From positions 186,001 through 250,000 of the forward strand of contig JAHBXO010000002.1 in NCBI GenBank assembly GCA_019636445.1: 64,000 bases of DNA. Direction: 5' to 3'. Within the stretch, counting starts at the first letter, position 1, and each line of letters begins with the position of its first letter. The stretch comes from Gemmataceae bacterium (lineage in GTDB: Bacteria > Planctomycetota > Planctomycetia > Gemmatales > Gemmataceae). The notes beneath the pieces are model-generated. The model saw only the letters and a list, made by a program, of their open reading frames with translations, had not been told where the DNA came from and did not search any database. Below are positions 54,315 through 62,895 of this stretch, piece by piece. The translations under genes were made by a program, and so were the position numbers.

Positions 54315-56057
54315 ATGTCTGAAATGTCTGATGCCGAACCGCCCAAAATCGAGCCGGATGCGCCGAACCAGGTGGGGGCCGGGTTCGATTTCGCCGACCC
54401 GAACTCCCCGCTGGCCCCCTATTACCTGCGCACCACGCATGTCGTCGCGATCGCGTTCCTCGCCCTGCTCTTTGTGGTGAACACGATGTTCCCGCTCTGG
54501 CACACCGACGTGTGGGGCCACGTGCGCTACGGCCAGTGGATGGTCGAGAACCGCGCGATCCCGGAGCGCGAGCCGTTCTGCCCGTGGTGGGACGGTCGGC
54601 AGCGCTTCACGCAGTTCTACACGATCAGCCATTTGATCATGTACGCCGTCTATGCGGTCGGCGCGGCGCTCGCCGCCGGCGACGACCTCGCGAAATTCAC
54701 CGGCGGGGTCGAAGCGCTCCGCGGCCTGCACGCCCTGCTCGTCGCACTCCGTTACGCCCTGCTCTACCTCGCGTTCGGTCGGCTCGCGCGGAACTGGTCG
54801 GTCGCGTTCGTCGGAATCGTCGCCGTCGTGCTGTTGGACCTCTCGAACATGGCGGTGTTCCGTCCCCAGAGTTTCGGGCAGGTCTTCTTCGCCCTCGCGC
54901 TCATCCCGCTCTCCGCGCCGATCCTCAGTCGGCGGGCGATCGTCGGGCTGTCGATCCTGACGGCGATCTGGGCGAACACCCACGGCAGTTATCTCGTCGT
55001 GCACGGATTGCTGTTCGCGCTCCTGGCGGGGCGGATCGCGGAGTGCCTTTTCCCCGCTGAAGGTCGTGCCGTCGCGCCGTGGCGCGATCCGGCGGCTCGC
55101 CAGTACGCGATCGCACTCGCGGCGGTGACGCTCGCGGCGTGCGGCAATCCCTACGGTGCCGGGTTGTACGCCCGGACCTTTGAGATGACGCGCCACCCCA
55201 GCCTTGTCACCGCTGTTGGCGAATGGCAGCCGCTCTCCTTCACGATGGGGCCGGGCTGGCACTGGCCGTTCCTCGCCTCGATCGCGATTCTCGCGGGCCT
55301 CGCGCTGGCGTCGCGCCGGCCGATCCCCTACGGCACGCTCTTCGCCGTGCTCCTCTTCGGCGTCGGCGCGTGCATCCAGAACCGCATGGTGATCTGGTGG
55401 GCGATGGTGCTGCCGTGGGCGCTGGTGCCGCTGCTCGCCGACGTGGCCGAGAGGATTCCGGAGCGGTTCGCGCCGACGAGCGTGCCGAGTCTGCGCAAGA
55501 CGATGCTGGCGGTCGTGCTCGCGCTGGCGATCCTGAACTGGTCTGGCCTCGCGGAGACGCTGCGCAGCGGCCTGCCGAAACTGCAGGACGCCGTCTCCGG
55601 CGGGACCCCGTGGCCGGTGGCCCGGCAGATCGCGGACCCCGACAAGCCGTTCGTCGCCGACTGGCAGACGGAATTCCAGGCGATTCTGAATCGGAATTAC
55701 GGCGGACGCTTCCGCGGCGCCATACTCGCTACGCCGATGCAGGGCGACTACCTCATGTGGTCGCTCGCGCCAGACGTGCCCGTGACCTACGCGCACATCC
55801 ACCTCTTCCACCCCGACTTCTGGGACGAACTCGGCGTCGTCGGCCAGGGGAACGCCGGCTGGTGGGACATCGTGGACAAGTACGGCGTGAACCTGATGGT
55901 CATGGAAGCCGAGTACTGCGCGAAGTTGCTCGCGGAGATCCGCAAGCGGCCGGAGGTCTGGAAGGTCCTGCTCGATGAGACCGGCAGCACGGAAAAGGTC
56001 CAGAAACTGAACCGGCAACTGATCGTCGTCCGCATCCATCCCATTGGAACGCGATGA
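54315..56057 (+). CDS. Polytopic membrane protein, GT-C-like, first gene of glycan operon
   Basis: 580 residues with about twelve hydrophobic segments. The first loop contains WHTDVWGHVRYGQWMVENRAIPEREPF, similar to the W..D.W.H...G..M....IP pattern found in GT-C membrane glycosyltransferases with polyprenyl-phosphate donors. Other loops have HTDVW-like Asp/His and a long extracytoplasmic tail after about 440 with VADWQTEFQAILNRNYGGRF. An N-terminal ATG pair exists (54315 and 54324). It is the first gene of the seven-gene unit and overlaps the next gene by ATGA. Transferase activity is inferred from the architecture. Confidence 0.75.
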   Translation: MSEMSDAEPPKIEPDAPNQVGAGFDFADPNSPLAPYYLRTTHVVAIAFLALLFVVNTMFPLWHTDVWGHVRYGQWMVENRAIPEREPFCPWWDGRQRFTQFYTISHLIMYAVYAVGAALAAGDDLAKFTGGVEALRGLHALLVALRYALLYLAFGRLARNWSVAFVGIVAVVLLDLSNMAVFRPQSFGQVFFALALIPLSAPILSRRAIVGLSILTAIWANTHGSYLVVHGLLFALLAGRIAECLFPAEGRAVAPWRDPAARQYAIALAAVTLAACGNPYGAGLYARTFEMTRHPSLVTAVGEWQPLSFTMGPGWHWPFLASIAILAGLALASRRPIPYGTLFAVLLFGVGACIQNRMVIWWAMVLPWALVPLLADVAERIPERFAPTSVPSLRKTMLAVVLALAILNWSGLAETLRSGLPKLQDAVSGGTPWPVARQIADPDKPFVADWQTEFQAILNRNYGGRFRGAILATPMQGDYLMWSLAPDVPVTYAHIHLFHPDFWDELGVVGQGNAGWWDIVDKYGVNLMVMEAEYCAKLLAEIRKRPEVWKVLLDETGSTEKVQKLNRQLIVVRIHPIGTR

Positions 56058-58009
56058 AATCCTCCCCCGCGATCTCCGGCCCCACGCTTCGCCAGGCCAT
56101 CGTCGTGTTCGCGCTGGCGGGCCTGGCCGCGTACTTCAACTCCTTCCAGGGCGTCTTCGTCTTCGACGACAAGGGGATGATCGTCGACCCCGACATCGGC
56201 AAGCCGCTCGCCGGCCGCCTCGCCGGGCGGCCCGTCGTGTCGCTGACCTTCACGCTGAACTACTGGCTCGACGGTTTCAACACCCGCGGCTACCACCTGG
56301 CGAACCTGATCATCCACGTCCTCGCCGCGGTCACGTTGTTCGACCTCGTCCGCCGCACGCTGGTCCTGCCCCGCTTCGGCGACCGCTATGCCAACACCGC
56401 CGGCTGGCTCGCCTTCACCATCGCGATCGTCTGGCTCGTCCATCCGCTCAACACGCAAGCGGTGACCTACCTCGTGCAGCGCTGCGAATCACTCATGGGC
56501 ATGCTGGTGCTCGTGTCGCTCTGGTGCTATCTGCGCGGCGTCCAGACCGCGGGAAATCGCTGGTACTGGCTCGGCGGACTGGCGTGTGTGCTCGCCTCCG
56601 GTTGTAAGGAGCTGACGCTCGCCGTGCCCGTCCTCGCCGCGTTCTACGATCGCCTCTTCCTCGCCGGGTCGTGGCGTGAGACGATGACCCGCTGGAAGCC
56701 CCTGGCGATCCTCGGGATCGGGCCGGCGCTGGGCATCGCGCTGCTGCTCGCCCGCGGCGTCCTCGCCGACACCGGCGGCACCGTGGGTTTCGGCGTTCCG
56801 CGTTTCACGCCCCTCACTTATGCCCTCACGCAGACGGAAGTCGTCCCCCACTACATCCGGCTGGCGTTGTGGCCGAAGGATCTCTGCATCGACTACATCG
56901 ACTGGCCAGTGCGAAACCACATCGCGCAAGTCTGGCCGTACGCGCTCGGCCTCGTTGCGGTGCTCGGCGCGACCGCGTGGGGACTTCTTCGCAATCGGCC
57001 GTGGGCGTTCCTGGCCGCCTGGTTCTTCGTCATCCTCGCACCCACGTCGAGCATTGTGCCGATCCAGGACCCGGCGTTCGAACACCGCATGTACCTCTCG
57101 CTAATCGCGGTCGTCGCCGGCCTCGCCTTCGCCGCCGAATCGCTCCTGCGTCCGCTGCCGGCCACCCTGCGTTCGACCCTTGCGACGCTCGCCCTCCTCG
57201 GATTGTTCGTCGCGCTGTCGGGGCGGACGATCCTGCGGAATGAGGACTATTCGAGCGAAGCGAAGTTGATCGCCTCCAACCTGGCGCTGCGACCGGAGAA
57301 CGCGCGGAGCCGTGTGGTCCATGCCGGGTACCTGCTGCGCTATGGTCGCGCGCAGGATGCGCTCGATCAGGCCAAGAAGGCGCTCGAACGCGCCGACCTC
57401 GTTGGCGATTTCACGATCCTCGCGAGTTGCTATCAGGAATTGGGGAAGACCGCCGAAGCGGAAGCGGTGTTGCGTTCGCTGCTGGAAGCCCGCCCCGACG
57501 ACGGGAAGCGGAACTACGCGTTCGCCTTGTTGCTGCTCCAGAACGGCAAGCCCGCCGAGGCCGAAGCCCCGGCCCGCATCGCGATGAAATCCATCGGCGA
57601 CGTGCGTACCCGTCTGCTCCTGGCGGTGATCCTCGAAGAGCAAGGGAAATCCACCGAGGCCGAAACCGTCTATTCCGAAACGCGCCGGCTCGCGCCGGAG
57701 GGGTTCCGGCACGCTATGGCGACCTCCGCCCGTCGCACGGCACTCGCCGAGGACGCGACCGCCTACCGGTTGCGGCAGGCCTACCTCGACGCCGTCGCGG
57801 TTGTGCGGCTGAACCCCGAAATCGACTGGGAGGAATGGGACACCTACGCCATCGTGCTGGCGCGGATTGGCCGTTACCCGGACGCCGTGGCCGCCGGGGA
57901 AAAGGCGCTCGCCGCCGCGCCGGGCGACTACGAACGCGACTGGATCGCCAAGCGCGTGGCGCTCTTCCGGGCCGGGAAGCCGTACTCGCAGCCCGGTCCG
58001 TCGTCATGA
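56054..58009 (+). CDS. Membrane protein with C-terminal TPR repeats (TMTC-like)
   Basis: 651 residues. The N-terminal two-thirds has about ten transmembrane helices. An early loop reads FVFDDKGMIVDPDIGKPL, and the sequence NYWLDGFNTRGYHLANLIIHVLAAV resembles the motif found in TMTC-type O-mannosyltransferases and related planctomycete proteins (FxFDDxxxI...NxxLxGxxxxxxHLxNxxxH). The C-terminal part, from about 400, contains tetratricopeptide repeats (SRVVHAGYLLRYGRAQDALDQAKKALE, KTAEAEAVLRSLLEA). It is likely a membrane mannosyl/glycosyltransferase or scaffold. It overlaps its neighbours on both sides by ATGA-type junctions. Confidence 0.8.
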   Translation: MKSSPAISGPTLRQAIVVFALAGLAAYFNSFQGVFVFDDKGMIVDPDIGKPLAGRLAGRPVVSLTFTLNYWLDGFNTRGYHLANLIIHVLAAVTLFDLVRRTLVLPRFGDRYANTAGWLAFTIAIVWLVHPLNTQAVTYLVQRCESLMGMLVLVSLWCYLRGVQTAGNRWYWLGGLACVLASGCKELTLAVPVLAAFYDRLFLAGSWRETMTRWKPLAILGIGPALGIALLLARGVLADTGGTVGFGVPRFTPLTYALTQTEVVPHYIRLALWPKDLCIDYIDWPVRNHIAQVWPYALGLVAVLGATAWGLLRNRPWAFLAAWFFVILAPTSSIVPIQDPAFEHRMYLSLIAVVAGLAFAAESLLRPLPATLRSTLATLALLGLFVALSGRTILRNEDYSSEAKLIASNLALRPENARSRVVHAGYLLRYGRAQDALDQAKKALERADLVGDFTILASCYQELGKTAEAEAVLRSLLEARPDDGKRNYAFALLLLQNGKPAEAEAPARIAMKSIGDVRTRLLLAVILEEQGKSTEAETVYSETRRLAPEGFRHAMATSARRTALAEDATAYRLRQAYLDAVAVVRLNPEIDWEEWDTYAIVLARIGRYPDAVAAGEKALAAAPGDYERDWIAKRVALFRAGKPYSQPGPSS

Positions 58010-58071
58010 CCGCGCCCGTGTGTCTGTATTGCGGCGGAACGGAACCGGGAGGCGACCATGCTGCCGCGTGA
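58006..58071 (+). CDS. Possible 21-codon mini-gene with CxxC, coupling peptide
   Basis: The frame from 58006 encodes MTAPVCLYCGGTEPGGDHAAA and then stops. Its ATG overlaps the upstream stop (ATGA), and it ends 14 bases inside the next gene, whose ATG is at 58058. It may only serve to bring ribosomes from the TPR gene to the methyltransferase start. The CLYC pair suggests the start of a zinc ribbon, so a frameshifted N-terminus of the methyltransferase is an alternative. Whether the peptide is made is not shown. Confidence 0.35.
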   Translation: MTAPVCLYCGGTEPGGDHAAA

Positions 58072-58753
58072 GGCCCGCTGGTTCGCGGCGCAAGCCGCCG
58101 TGCTCGGCGATGCGATCTTCCCCGCACTAAACATTGGCAGCCACACCGCCGAATTCCGCGCGAAGACCCAGCCGTGGATCGATCGCCACATCTTCGGTCC
58201 GTTCGCCGCACACGGGCGCGAGGTCGTCCATACCGACATCCAGGCCGCGCCGGGCGTCGATCTCGTCGGCGACCTCACCGACCCGACGTTCCAGGAGGAA
58301 CTCCGCAAGCGGAAGTTCCGCTCGGCCTTCTGCAACAACCTGATCGAGCACGTCGAGAATCCCGAACCCATCTGCCGCGCCGTCGCCGCCGCCGTCGAAC
58401 CGGGTGGGTACCTGTTCGTCTCGGTGCCGCATAAGTTCCCGTACCACGCCGACCCGATCGACACGATGTTCCGCCCGTCGCCGGAAGAGTTGGCCGCACT
58501 GTTCCCCGGCACGGAGATCGTCGTGGGCGAAGCGCTGCGCTGCGGGAACCTGACGACCTACGCCGCGATGCGCCTGGTTCGGAATTCCGGCGCGATGCTG
58601 CGCACGCTCGGCGAGCGCCTGCGCGGCCGCAGCGGCGCCGACCGGGCCAAGCCGCACCAGTCGAACGCACGCTCCGGCAGCGCCCTGCGCTTCCTCCCCT
58701 GGCTCGTGCGGCCGTTCGTCATCACCTGCCTCGTGCTGCGGGTGAAGCCGTGA
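58058..58753 (+). CDS. Class I SAM-dependent methyltransferase (Methyltransf_11-like)
   Basis: 231 residues. The SAM-binding fold is degenerate at the start (ALNIGSHTAEFRAKTQPWIDRH), followed by VVHTDIQAAPGVDLVGDLTD and FCNNLIEHVENPEPICRAVAAAVEPGGYLFVSVPHKFPYHADPIDTMFRPSPEELAALFPG, which match Methyltransf_11 motif order (acidic motif, post-II and GGxLxxxxP). It probably methylates a sugar or lipid intermediate of the glycan pathway; the substrate is unknown. The ATG at 58058 has GGGAGG upstream. The stop overlaps the GT4 start by GTGA. Confidence 0.8.
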   Translation: MLPREARWFAAQAAVLGDAIFPALNIGSHTAEFRAKTQPWIDRHIFGPFAAHGREVVHTDIQAAPGVDLVGDLTDPTFQEELRKRKFRSAFCNNLIEHVENPEPICRAVAAAVEPGGYLFVSVPHKFPYHADPIDTMFRPSPEELAALFPGTEIVVGEALRCGNLTTYAAMRLVRNSGAMLRTLGERLRGRSGADRAKPHQSNARSGSALRFLPWLVRPFVITCLVLRVKP

Positions 58754-59850
58754 TCGTGCTCGTCGTCTCGCATCTGGCGTTGCCCCATGTCGGCGGAGTC
58801 GAGAACCTCGTCGATCTGGAACTCCGCGCCCTCGTGCAGGCCGGGCACTCCGCCACCCTCGTGACGAGCAACGGCACCGGTCGCGGCCTCGACCCGGACT
58901 ACGGGCCGCGCGTGCGCATCGAACGCGTCCGCGCCTGGCACGGCCTCGAACGCCGCGCCGGCATCCCGTACCCGCTCTTCGCCCCGCGATTGCTCGCCGT
59001 CCTCGCCCGCGAGGTCCGCCGCGCCGACGTCGTCCATGCGCACGGCTTCCTCTTCCCCGGTACGGTCATCGCGCTCGCGCTGGCACGGCTGTTTGGGAAG
59101 CCGAGCATCCTGACCGACCACGGCGGCATCCAGACCTTCGGCTCGAAGTTCACGACGGCCATCGCGCGACTCGGCGCCGAAACCGTCGGCCGGCTGAGCG
59201 CCCTGCTGGCGACCCGCGCCGTCGTCTACAACGCCCGCATCGGCGCCACGCTCGCAAAGTTCCGCCGGCGGAACGATGTCGAATTCCTCTTCAATCCGGT
59301 CGATGCGAATCTCTTCCATCCGCCGTCGACGGAGCAACGTGCCGCCGCGCGCAAGGCCCTCGGTTGGTGCGAGCGACCACGCGTCCTCTTCGTCGGCCGG
59401 CTCATCGCCACCAAGGGCGTACCCCTCGTGCTGGGCCTTGCGAATGCTCAATGGGAACTGGTCTTCTGCGGCCCCGGCGATCCCGCGATCCTCGGCCCGC
59501 TGCCGCGTACCGGCGTCGAGTACCTGCCGCCCCGACCGCAATCGGAACTGACCACACTCTACCAAGCCGCCGACGTGCTCGTGCTCCCCGCCGCCGTCCG
59601 CGAAGGCTTCCCGCTCGTCGTGCAGGAAGCGCTCGCCTGCGGCCTGCCCGTCGTCCTCGGCGACGACCCCGGCTTCGATCCCTACCGCGGCATCGCCGGG
59701 CTGACGTTCACGGATCGATCGCCCGCCGACCTGCGCGCGAAGGTCGAACGCGCCCTCGCCGCCGGGCGGATTGTCGGCGAACGCCCGTTCCCCGCCCTGC
59801 TAGACTGGATTGCCACGCTCTTCCCGGAGGTGCCCGGTGCCCGGCCCTGA
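58750..59850 (+). CDS. GT4-family glycosyltransferase
   Basis: 366 residues from GTG at 58750. N-terminal half: LPHVGGVENLVDLELRALVQAGHSATLVTS and VVHAHGFLFPGT. C-terminal half: RVLFVGRLIATKGVPLVLGLAN, PRTGVEYLPPRPQSELTTLYQAADVLVLPA and REGFPLVVQEALACGLPVVLGDDPG (the E-x7-E motif). This GT-B fold transfers a sugar from an NDP donor, probably to a lipid-linked acceptor on the cytoplasmic side of the membrane. It overlaps the methyltransferase gene by 4 bp and the GT2 gene by 14 bp. Confidence 0.92.
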   Translation: MIVLVVSHLALPHVGGVENLVDLELRALVQAGHSATLVTSNGTGRGLDPDYGPRVRIERVRAWHGLERRAGIPYPLFAPRLLAVLAREVRRADVVHAHGFLFPGTVIALALARLFGKPSILTDHGGIQTFGSKFTTAIARLGAETVGRLSALLATRAVVYNARIGATLAKFRRRNDVEFLFNPVDANLFHPPSTEQRAAARKALGWCERPRVLFVGRLIATKGVPLVLGLANAQWELVFCGPGDPAILGPLPRTGVEYLPPRPQSELTTLYQAADVLVLPAAVREGFPLVVQEALACGLPVVLGDDPGFDPYRGIAGLTFTDRSPADLRAKVERALAAGRIVGERPFPALLDWIATLFPEVPGARP

Positions 59851-60535
59851 CCCGCGCGTGCCCGAGTCCGTCTGGACCGTCATCGCGGCCTACAACGAAG
59901 GCGAACGCCTCGCCGTCACGCTCGCGGCGCTCCTGCCCGTCTGCTGCAACGTCGTCGTCGTGGACGACGGCTCGCGGGACGACACCGCCGCCGTCGCCCG
60001 CCGCTTCCCCGTCTGGGTTCTCCGACACCCCATCAACCGCGGCCAGGGGGCGGCGCTCCAGACCGGCCTCGACTTCGCGCTCGCGAAGGGGGCCGAAGTC
60101 CTCGTCACCTTCGACGCTGACAACCAGCACGACGCCGCCGACCTGCCCGCCGTCATCGCTCCCGTCCTCGCCGGCACCGCCGATGTCGCCCTCGGCTCGC
60201 GCTTTCTCGGCCGCGCCGAGAACATCCCCGCTTCCCGCCGCCTCGTCCTCAAGCTCGGCGTGCTCTTCACGCGCTTCGTCTCCCGCATCGCCGTCACGGA
60301 TACGCACAACGGATTCCGCGCCTTCTCCCGCGAGGCCGCCGCGCGCATCCGCATCACGCAGGACCGCATGGCCCACGCCTCGGAAATCCTGGACGAGATC
60401 CGCGCCCTCGGCCTGCGCTATGTCGAAGTGCCCGTCACCATCCGCTATTCCGACGCGACGCTGGCGAAGGGCCAGAGTTCGTGGAACGCCGTCCGCGTCG
60501 CGTGGCAGTTCCTGATCGGCAAGGTGATCCGATGA
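59837..60535 (+). CDS. GT2-family glycosyltransferase (dolichol-phosphate mannose synthase-like)
   Basis: 232 residues from a GTG at 59837 with GGAGG seven bases before it. The GT-A motifs are VIAAYNEGERLAVTLAALLP, VVVVDDGSRDDT, HPINRGQGAALQTGL, and the DxD motif in LVTFDADNQHDAADL; the C-terminal part has HNGFRAFSREAA and IRYSDATLAKGQSSWNAVRVAW. It resembles DPM1-like synthases that make polyprenyl-phosphate sugars. An earlier in-frame ATG at 59810 would be possible but lacks a good ribosome site. It overlaps the upstream GT4 gene and DUF2304 downstream by ATGA. Confidence 0.93.
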   Translation: MPGPDPRVPESVWTVIAAYNEGERLAVTLAALLPVCCNVVVVDDGSRDDTAAVARRFPVWVLRHPINRGQGAALQTGLDFALAKGAEVLVTFDADNQHDAADLPAVIAPVLAGTADVALGSRFLGRAENIPASRRLVLKLGVLFTRFVSRIAVTDTHNGFRAFSREAAARIRITQDRMAHASEILDEIRALGLRYVEVPVTIRYSDATLAKGQSSWNAVRVAWQFLIGKVIR

Positions 60536-60894
60536 GTACGTTCCAGATCGTCGCCGTCGCGGTGCTGGGCAGCCTGACGCTGCGGGAATTGATCGTGTCG
60601 TTCACGCGCGCCCGGGGCCGCGGCATGCGCCTCGCTCGCATGGTCGTGTGGGGCACGGCCACGGCGGCGATCCTGAACCCCGGCCTGCCGCAGGCCCTCG
60701 CGAACCTCCTCGGCATCGGCCGCGGGGCGGACGTTGTCCTGTATCTCTTCGTGCTGGCGTTCCTGTGGGTGTCGTTCTTCCTCTACTCGTGCCACCTCCG
60801 CGTGCAGCGCCAGGTGACGCAGCTCGCCCGCCACATCGCCATCCAGGAAGCGGCTCGCGGGGGGCAAGGGGAGGCAACTCATTTTCAGGGATGA
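60532..60894 (+). CDS. DUF2304 membrane protein
   Basis: 120 residues with three or so hydrophobic segments (IVAVAVLGSLTLRELIVSF, MVVWGTATAAILNPGLPQALANLLGIGRGADVVLYLFVLAFLWVSFFLYS) and a C-terminal cytoplasmic helix (RVQRQVTQLARHIAIQEAA). DUF2304 proteins are often encoded directly after a DPM-like GT2, as here, and may help it at the membrane. Its ATG overlaps the GT2 stop by 4 bp. It is the last gene of the unit, and its 3' end overlaps the convergent nuclease-like gene by 10 bp. Confidence 0.88.
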   Translation: MSTFQIVAVAVLGSLTLRELIVSFTRARGRGMRLARMVVWGTATAAILNPGLPQALANLLGIGRGADVVLYLFVLAFLWVSFFLYSCHLRVQRQVTQLARHIAIQEAARGGQGEATHFQG

Positions 60895-61379
60895 AAGGCG
60901 ACTCCGTTTTCATCTTCTGGTGCTACACCTGTCACGAGCAGCCACCACCGCCCCGGCCCCATCCGGAATGGCTCCAGAAGTCCGATCAACTGCTGGCTCG
61001 GCCGGCTGGTGCTATAGCCGCCAGTCTTCCATGAGGGTGTAGCGGTCCAACCCAATGCCTCCGCCAATTCAACGGCCTGCGGGTAAGTCATCGCGTAGGT
61101 CACCGCGGCCGCCGGATCGCCAAGGTGCCAGACATACGCAAGGATCAAGTCGGCCAGTCGTTCATACTTGCTGAACACCCCGAACCCACTGGTGGTAGAG
61201 GCCTTCATTTGGATCGGCCGCGCGGCAAACCGATCAACTTGCCGGCTTAGGTCGGAATACGCGATCAGGTCCACCCCACGGTCCCGGACTGGCAGGGCAA
61301 CCTCCAACCCGTCTCGCACCAATTCGGCGATCAGCCGCTGGCGGCCCAACAGTTCGACGACCTGCGTGTCCAACTTCAC
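60885..61379 (-). CDS. Possible PD-(D/E)XK nuclease-like protein
   Basis: 164 residues from GTG at 61379 with GGAGGGAG close upstream. The segment RDRGVDLIAYSD (Asp37) followed by ARPIQMKAS (Gln57, Lys59) fits the PD-(D/E)XK pattern, with Gln in place of Asp/Glu, and an earlier Glu19 in a helix (RQRLIAELVRDGLEV). Similar small proteins are annotated as group I intron-associated or restriction-related nucleases. The C-terminal half (SWKTGGYSTSRPSQQLIGLLEPF) is not recognised. It stands alone, convergent with the DUF2304 gene and next to the repeat block. Defence or DNA repair are possible but unproven. Confidence 0.6.
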   Translation of the reverse strand: MKLDTQVVELLGRQRLIAELVRDGLEVALPVRDRGVDLIAYSDLSRQVDRFAARPIQMKASTTSGFGVFSKYERLADLILAYVWHLGDPAAAVTYAMTYPQAVELAEALGWTATPSWKTGGYSTSRPSQQLIGLLEPFRMGPGRWWLLVTGVAPEDENGVAFHP

Positions 61380-61604
61380 GTCGCTCCCTCCACCGTCGAA
61401 AGTTTCCAGGTATGCCGGGCACGTCGGCTACGCTGGCCGATGTCGCCCCTTCTGCCACCGAGGCATGCGATGGAATCGTCGACACGGCTCATTCTCGCTG
61501 TCGATCGGGATCGGTGCAACGACGAAACCGATTCTCGGCGAGCGGCGCGGCGTTCACATGCGGCCAGACGGGAGACAGAAAGTTAAAGGGGACGCGGCGC
61601 GTCA

Positions 61605-62606
61605 GTGTCTTCAGGCCAAAGGCCTGGGAGTGCTTAGCCCAGGGCGAGGAGGCTCTGAGACGACGCCCTGGGTGGCACGGAGGAAAACGGTCAGCCCGAA
61701 GGGCTGAGACAAAGGGCCGATCGACATCGCTCCTGTCGCAGTCCTTCGGACTGCCGGCTCGTGGACACGATCACCCAGGGCGTCGCCGAAGCGGCTAGCC
61801 CTGGGCTAAGCACTCCCAGGCCTTCGGCCTGAAGACCGAATCAATCAGGCCTTCGGCATGAAGACCAAACTAATCCGTCCTTCGGATCGAAGAGAACCCG
61901 CGGTGTCGACATTTGCACCACGGGTGTGAAACGGGGTCTAGTGTCGATTCCGCCGAAGAAACATATCGGGAACGCATTTCATTCCGGGCGTTTGTGTCTT
62001 CAGTCCGAAGGACTGGGAGTGCTTAGCCCAGGGCGAGGAGGCTCGGCGACGACGCCCTGGGTTTCGGGGCAAAAAACGGTCAGCCCGAAGGGCTGAGACA
62101 ACGGGCCGATCGACGGCGCGTTTGTCGCAGCCCTTCGGACTGCCGATCGATTCGACGGCGAACCCAGGGCGTCGCCGAAGCGGCTCGCCCTGGGCAAAGC
62201 ACTCCCAGGCCTTCGGCCTGAAGACCGAACCAATCAGTCCTTCGGCCTGAAGAGAACCCGCCAATCGGTCCTTCGGACTGAAGCGAACGCGCGGTGTCGA
62301 TAGATGCACCACGGGTGTGAAACGGGGTCGGGAGTCGATTCCGCGGCGGGAAATAGAAAGGGGACGCCTCCGGGCGTCTGTGTCTTCAGTCCGAAGGACT
62401 GGGAGTGCTTAGCCCAGGGCGAGGAGGCTCGGCGACGACGCCCTGGGTGGCACGGAGAAAAACGGTCAGCCCGAAGGGCTGAGACAAAGAGTCGATCGAC
62501 ATCGCTCTTGTCGCAGTCCTTCGGACTGCCGGCTCGTGGACACGATCACCCAGGGCGTTGCCCTGGGCTAAGCACTCCCAGTCCTTCGGATTGAAGAGGG
62601 CCGGCG
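61605..62606. repeat. Three tandem units of a ~388-bp foldback repeat
   Basis: The signature GTGTCTTCAG starts at 61605, 61994 and 62380, giving periods of 389 and 386 bp. The third copy is cut short near 62606. Each unit contains an outer inverted pair (for example 61607-61673 with 61773-61836), an inner CAGCCCGAAGGGCTG hairpin and a CAGTCCTTCGGACTG hairpin. The copies differ by scattered substitutions. The same sequence family occurs at 25690-25931. Many short open frames run through it but none looks coding. Confidence 0.9.
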
Positions 62607-62630
62607 GAATCGACTCCCGACCCCGTTTCA
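62318..62630. repeat. 313-bp foldback with 27-bp terminal inverted repeats
   Basis: Positions 62318-62344 (TGAAACGGGGTCGGGAGTCG...) are exactly complementary to 62604-62630. Within are the two inverted halves of the third repeat unit. It is shaped like a non-autonomous mobile element or foldback, but no obvious target-site duplication was seen and no transposase is present. Confidence 0.75.
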
Positions 62631-62698
62631 TACGATTCCCAGTTATTATCCATCGCCATTGACTGGTCAAACATCCCCACGAATGCTCTTGGTTTTTT

Positions 62699-62895
62699 GC
62701 CCCGAATGGGGCAACGGGTTGTAGCCACGGGTGGAGCGCAGCGAAACCCGTGGAAACATCGGGACCCCGTCGCCCCGGAGGGGCGAAGGAACGTTCGCCT
62801 GCCCCTCCGGGGCAGTTCCAACCGGTTCGAGTGTCGAGTACCACGGGTTCCGCTTCGCTCCACCCGTGGCTACACACCGCGGCCCCTCCGGGGCC
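62699..62895. repeat. Second copy of the CCACGGGT foldback family
   Basis: Bounded by GCCCCGAATGGGGC (62699-62712) and GGCCCCTCCGGGGCC (62881-62895). Inside are CCACGGGT...ACCCGTGG hairpins at 62725-62753 and 62841-62869 in opposite orientations. This is the same family as the 18111-18441 block but without its tandem duplication. Confidence 0.85.

Noticed and set aside
61605-62606. CRISPR array
   Set aside because: The repeat period is about 388 bp, the repeated part is most of the unit, and there are no short unique spacers or cas genes.
62318-62630. Complete insertion sequence
   Set aside because: Terminal inverted repeats exist but the interior is only hairpins, with no transposase frame and no clear target duplication.
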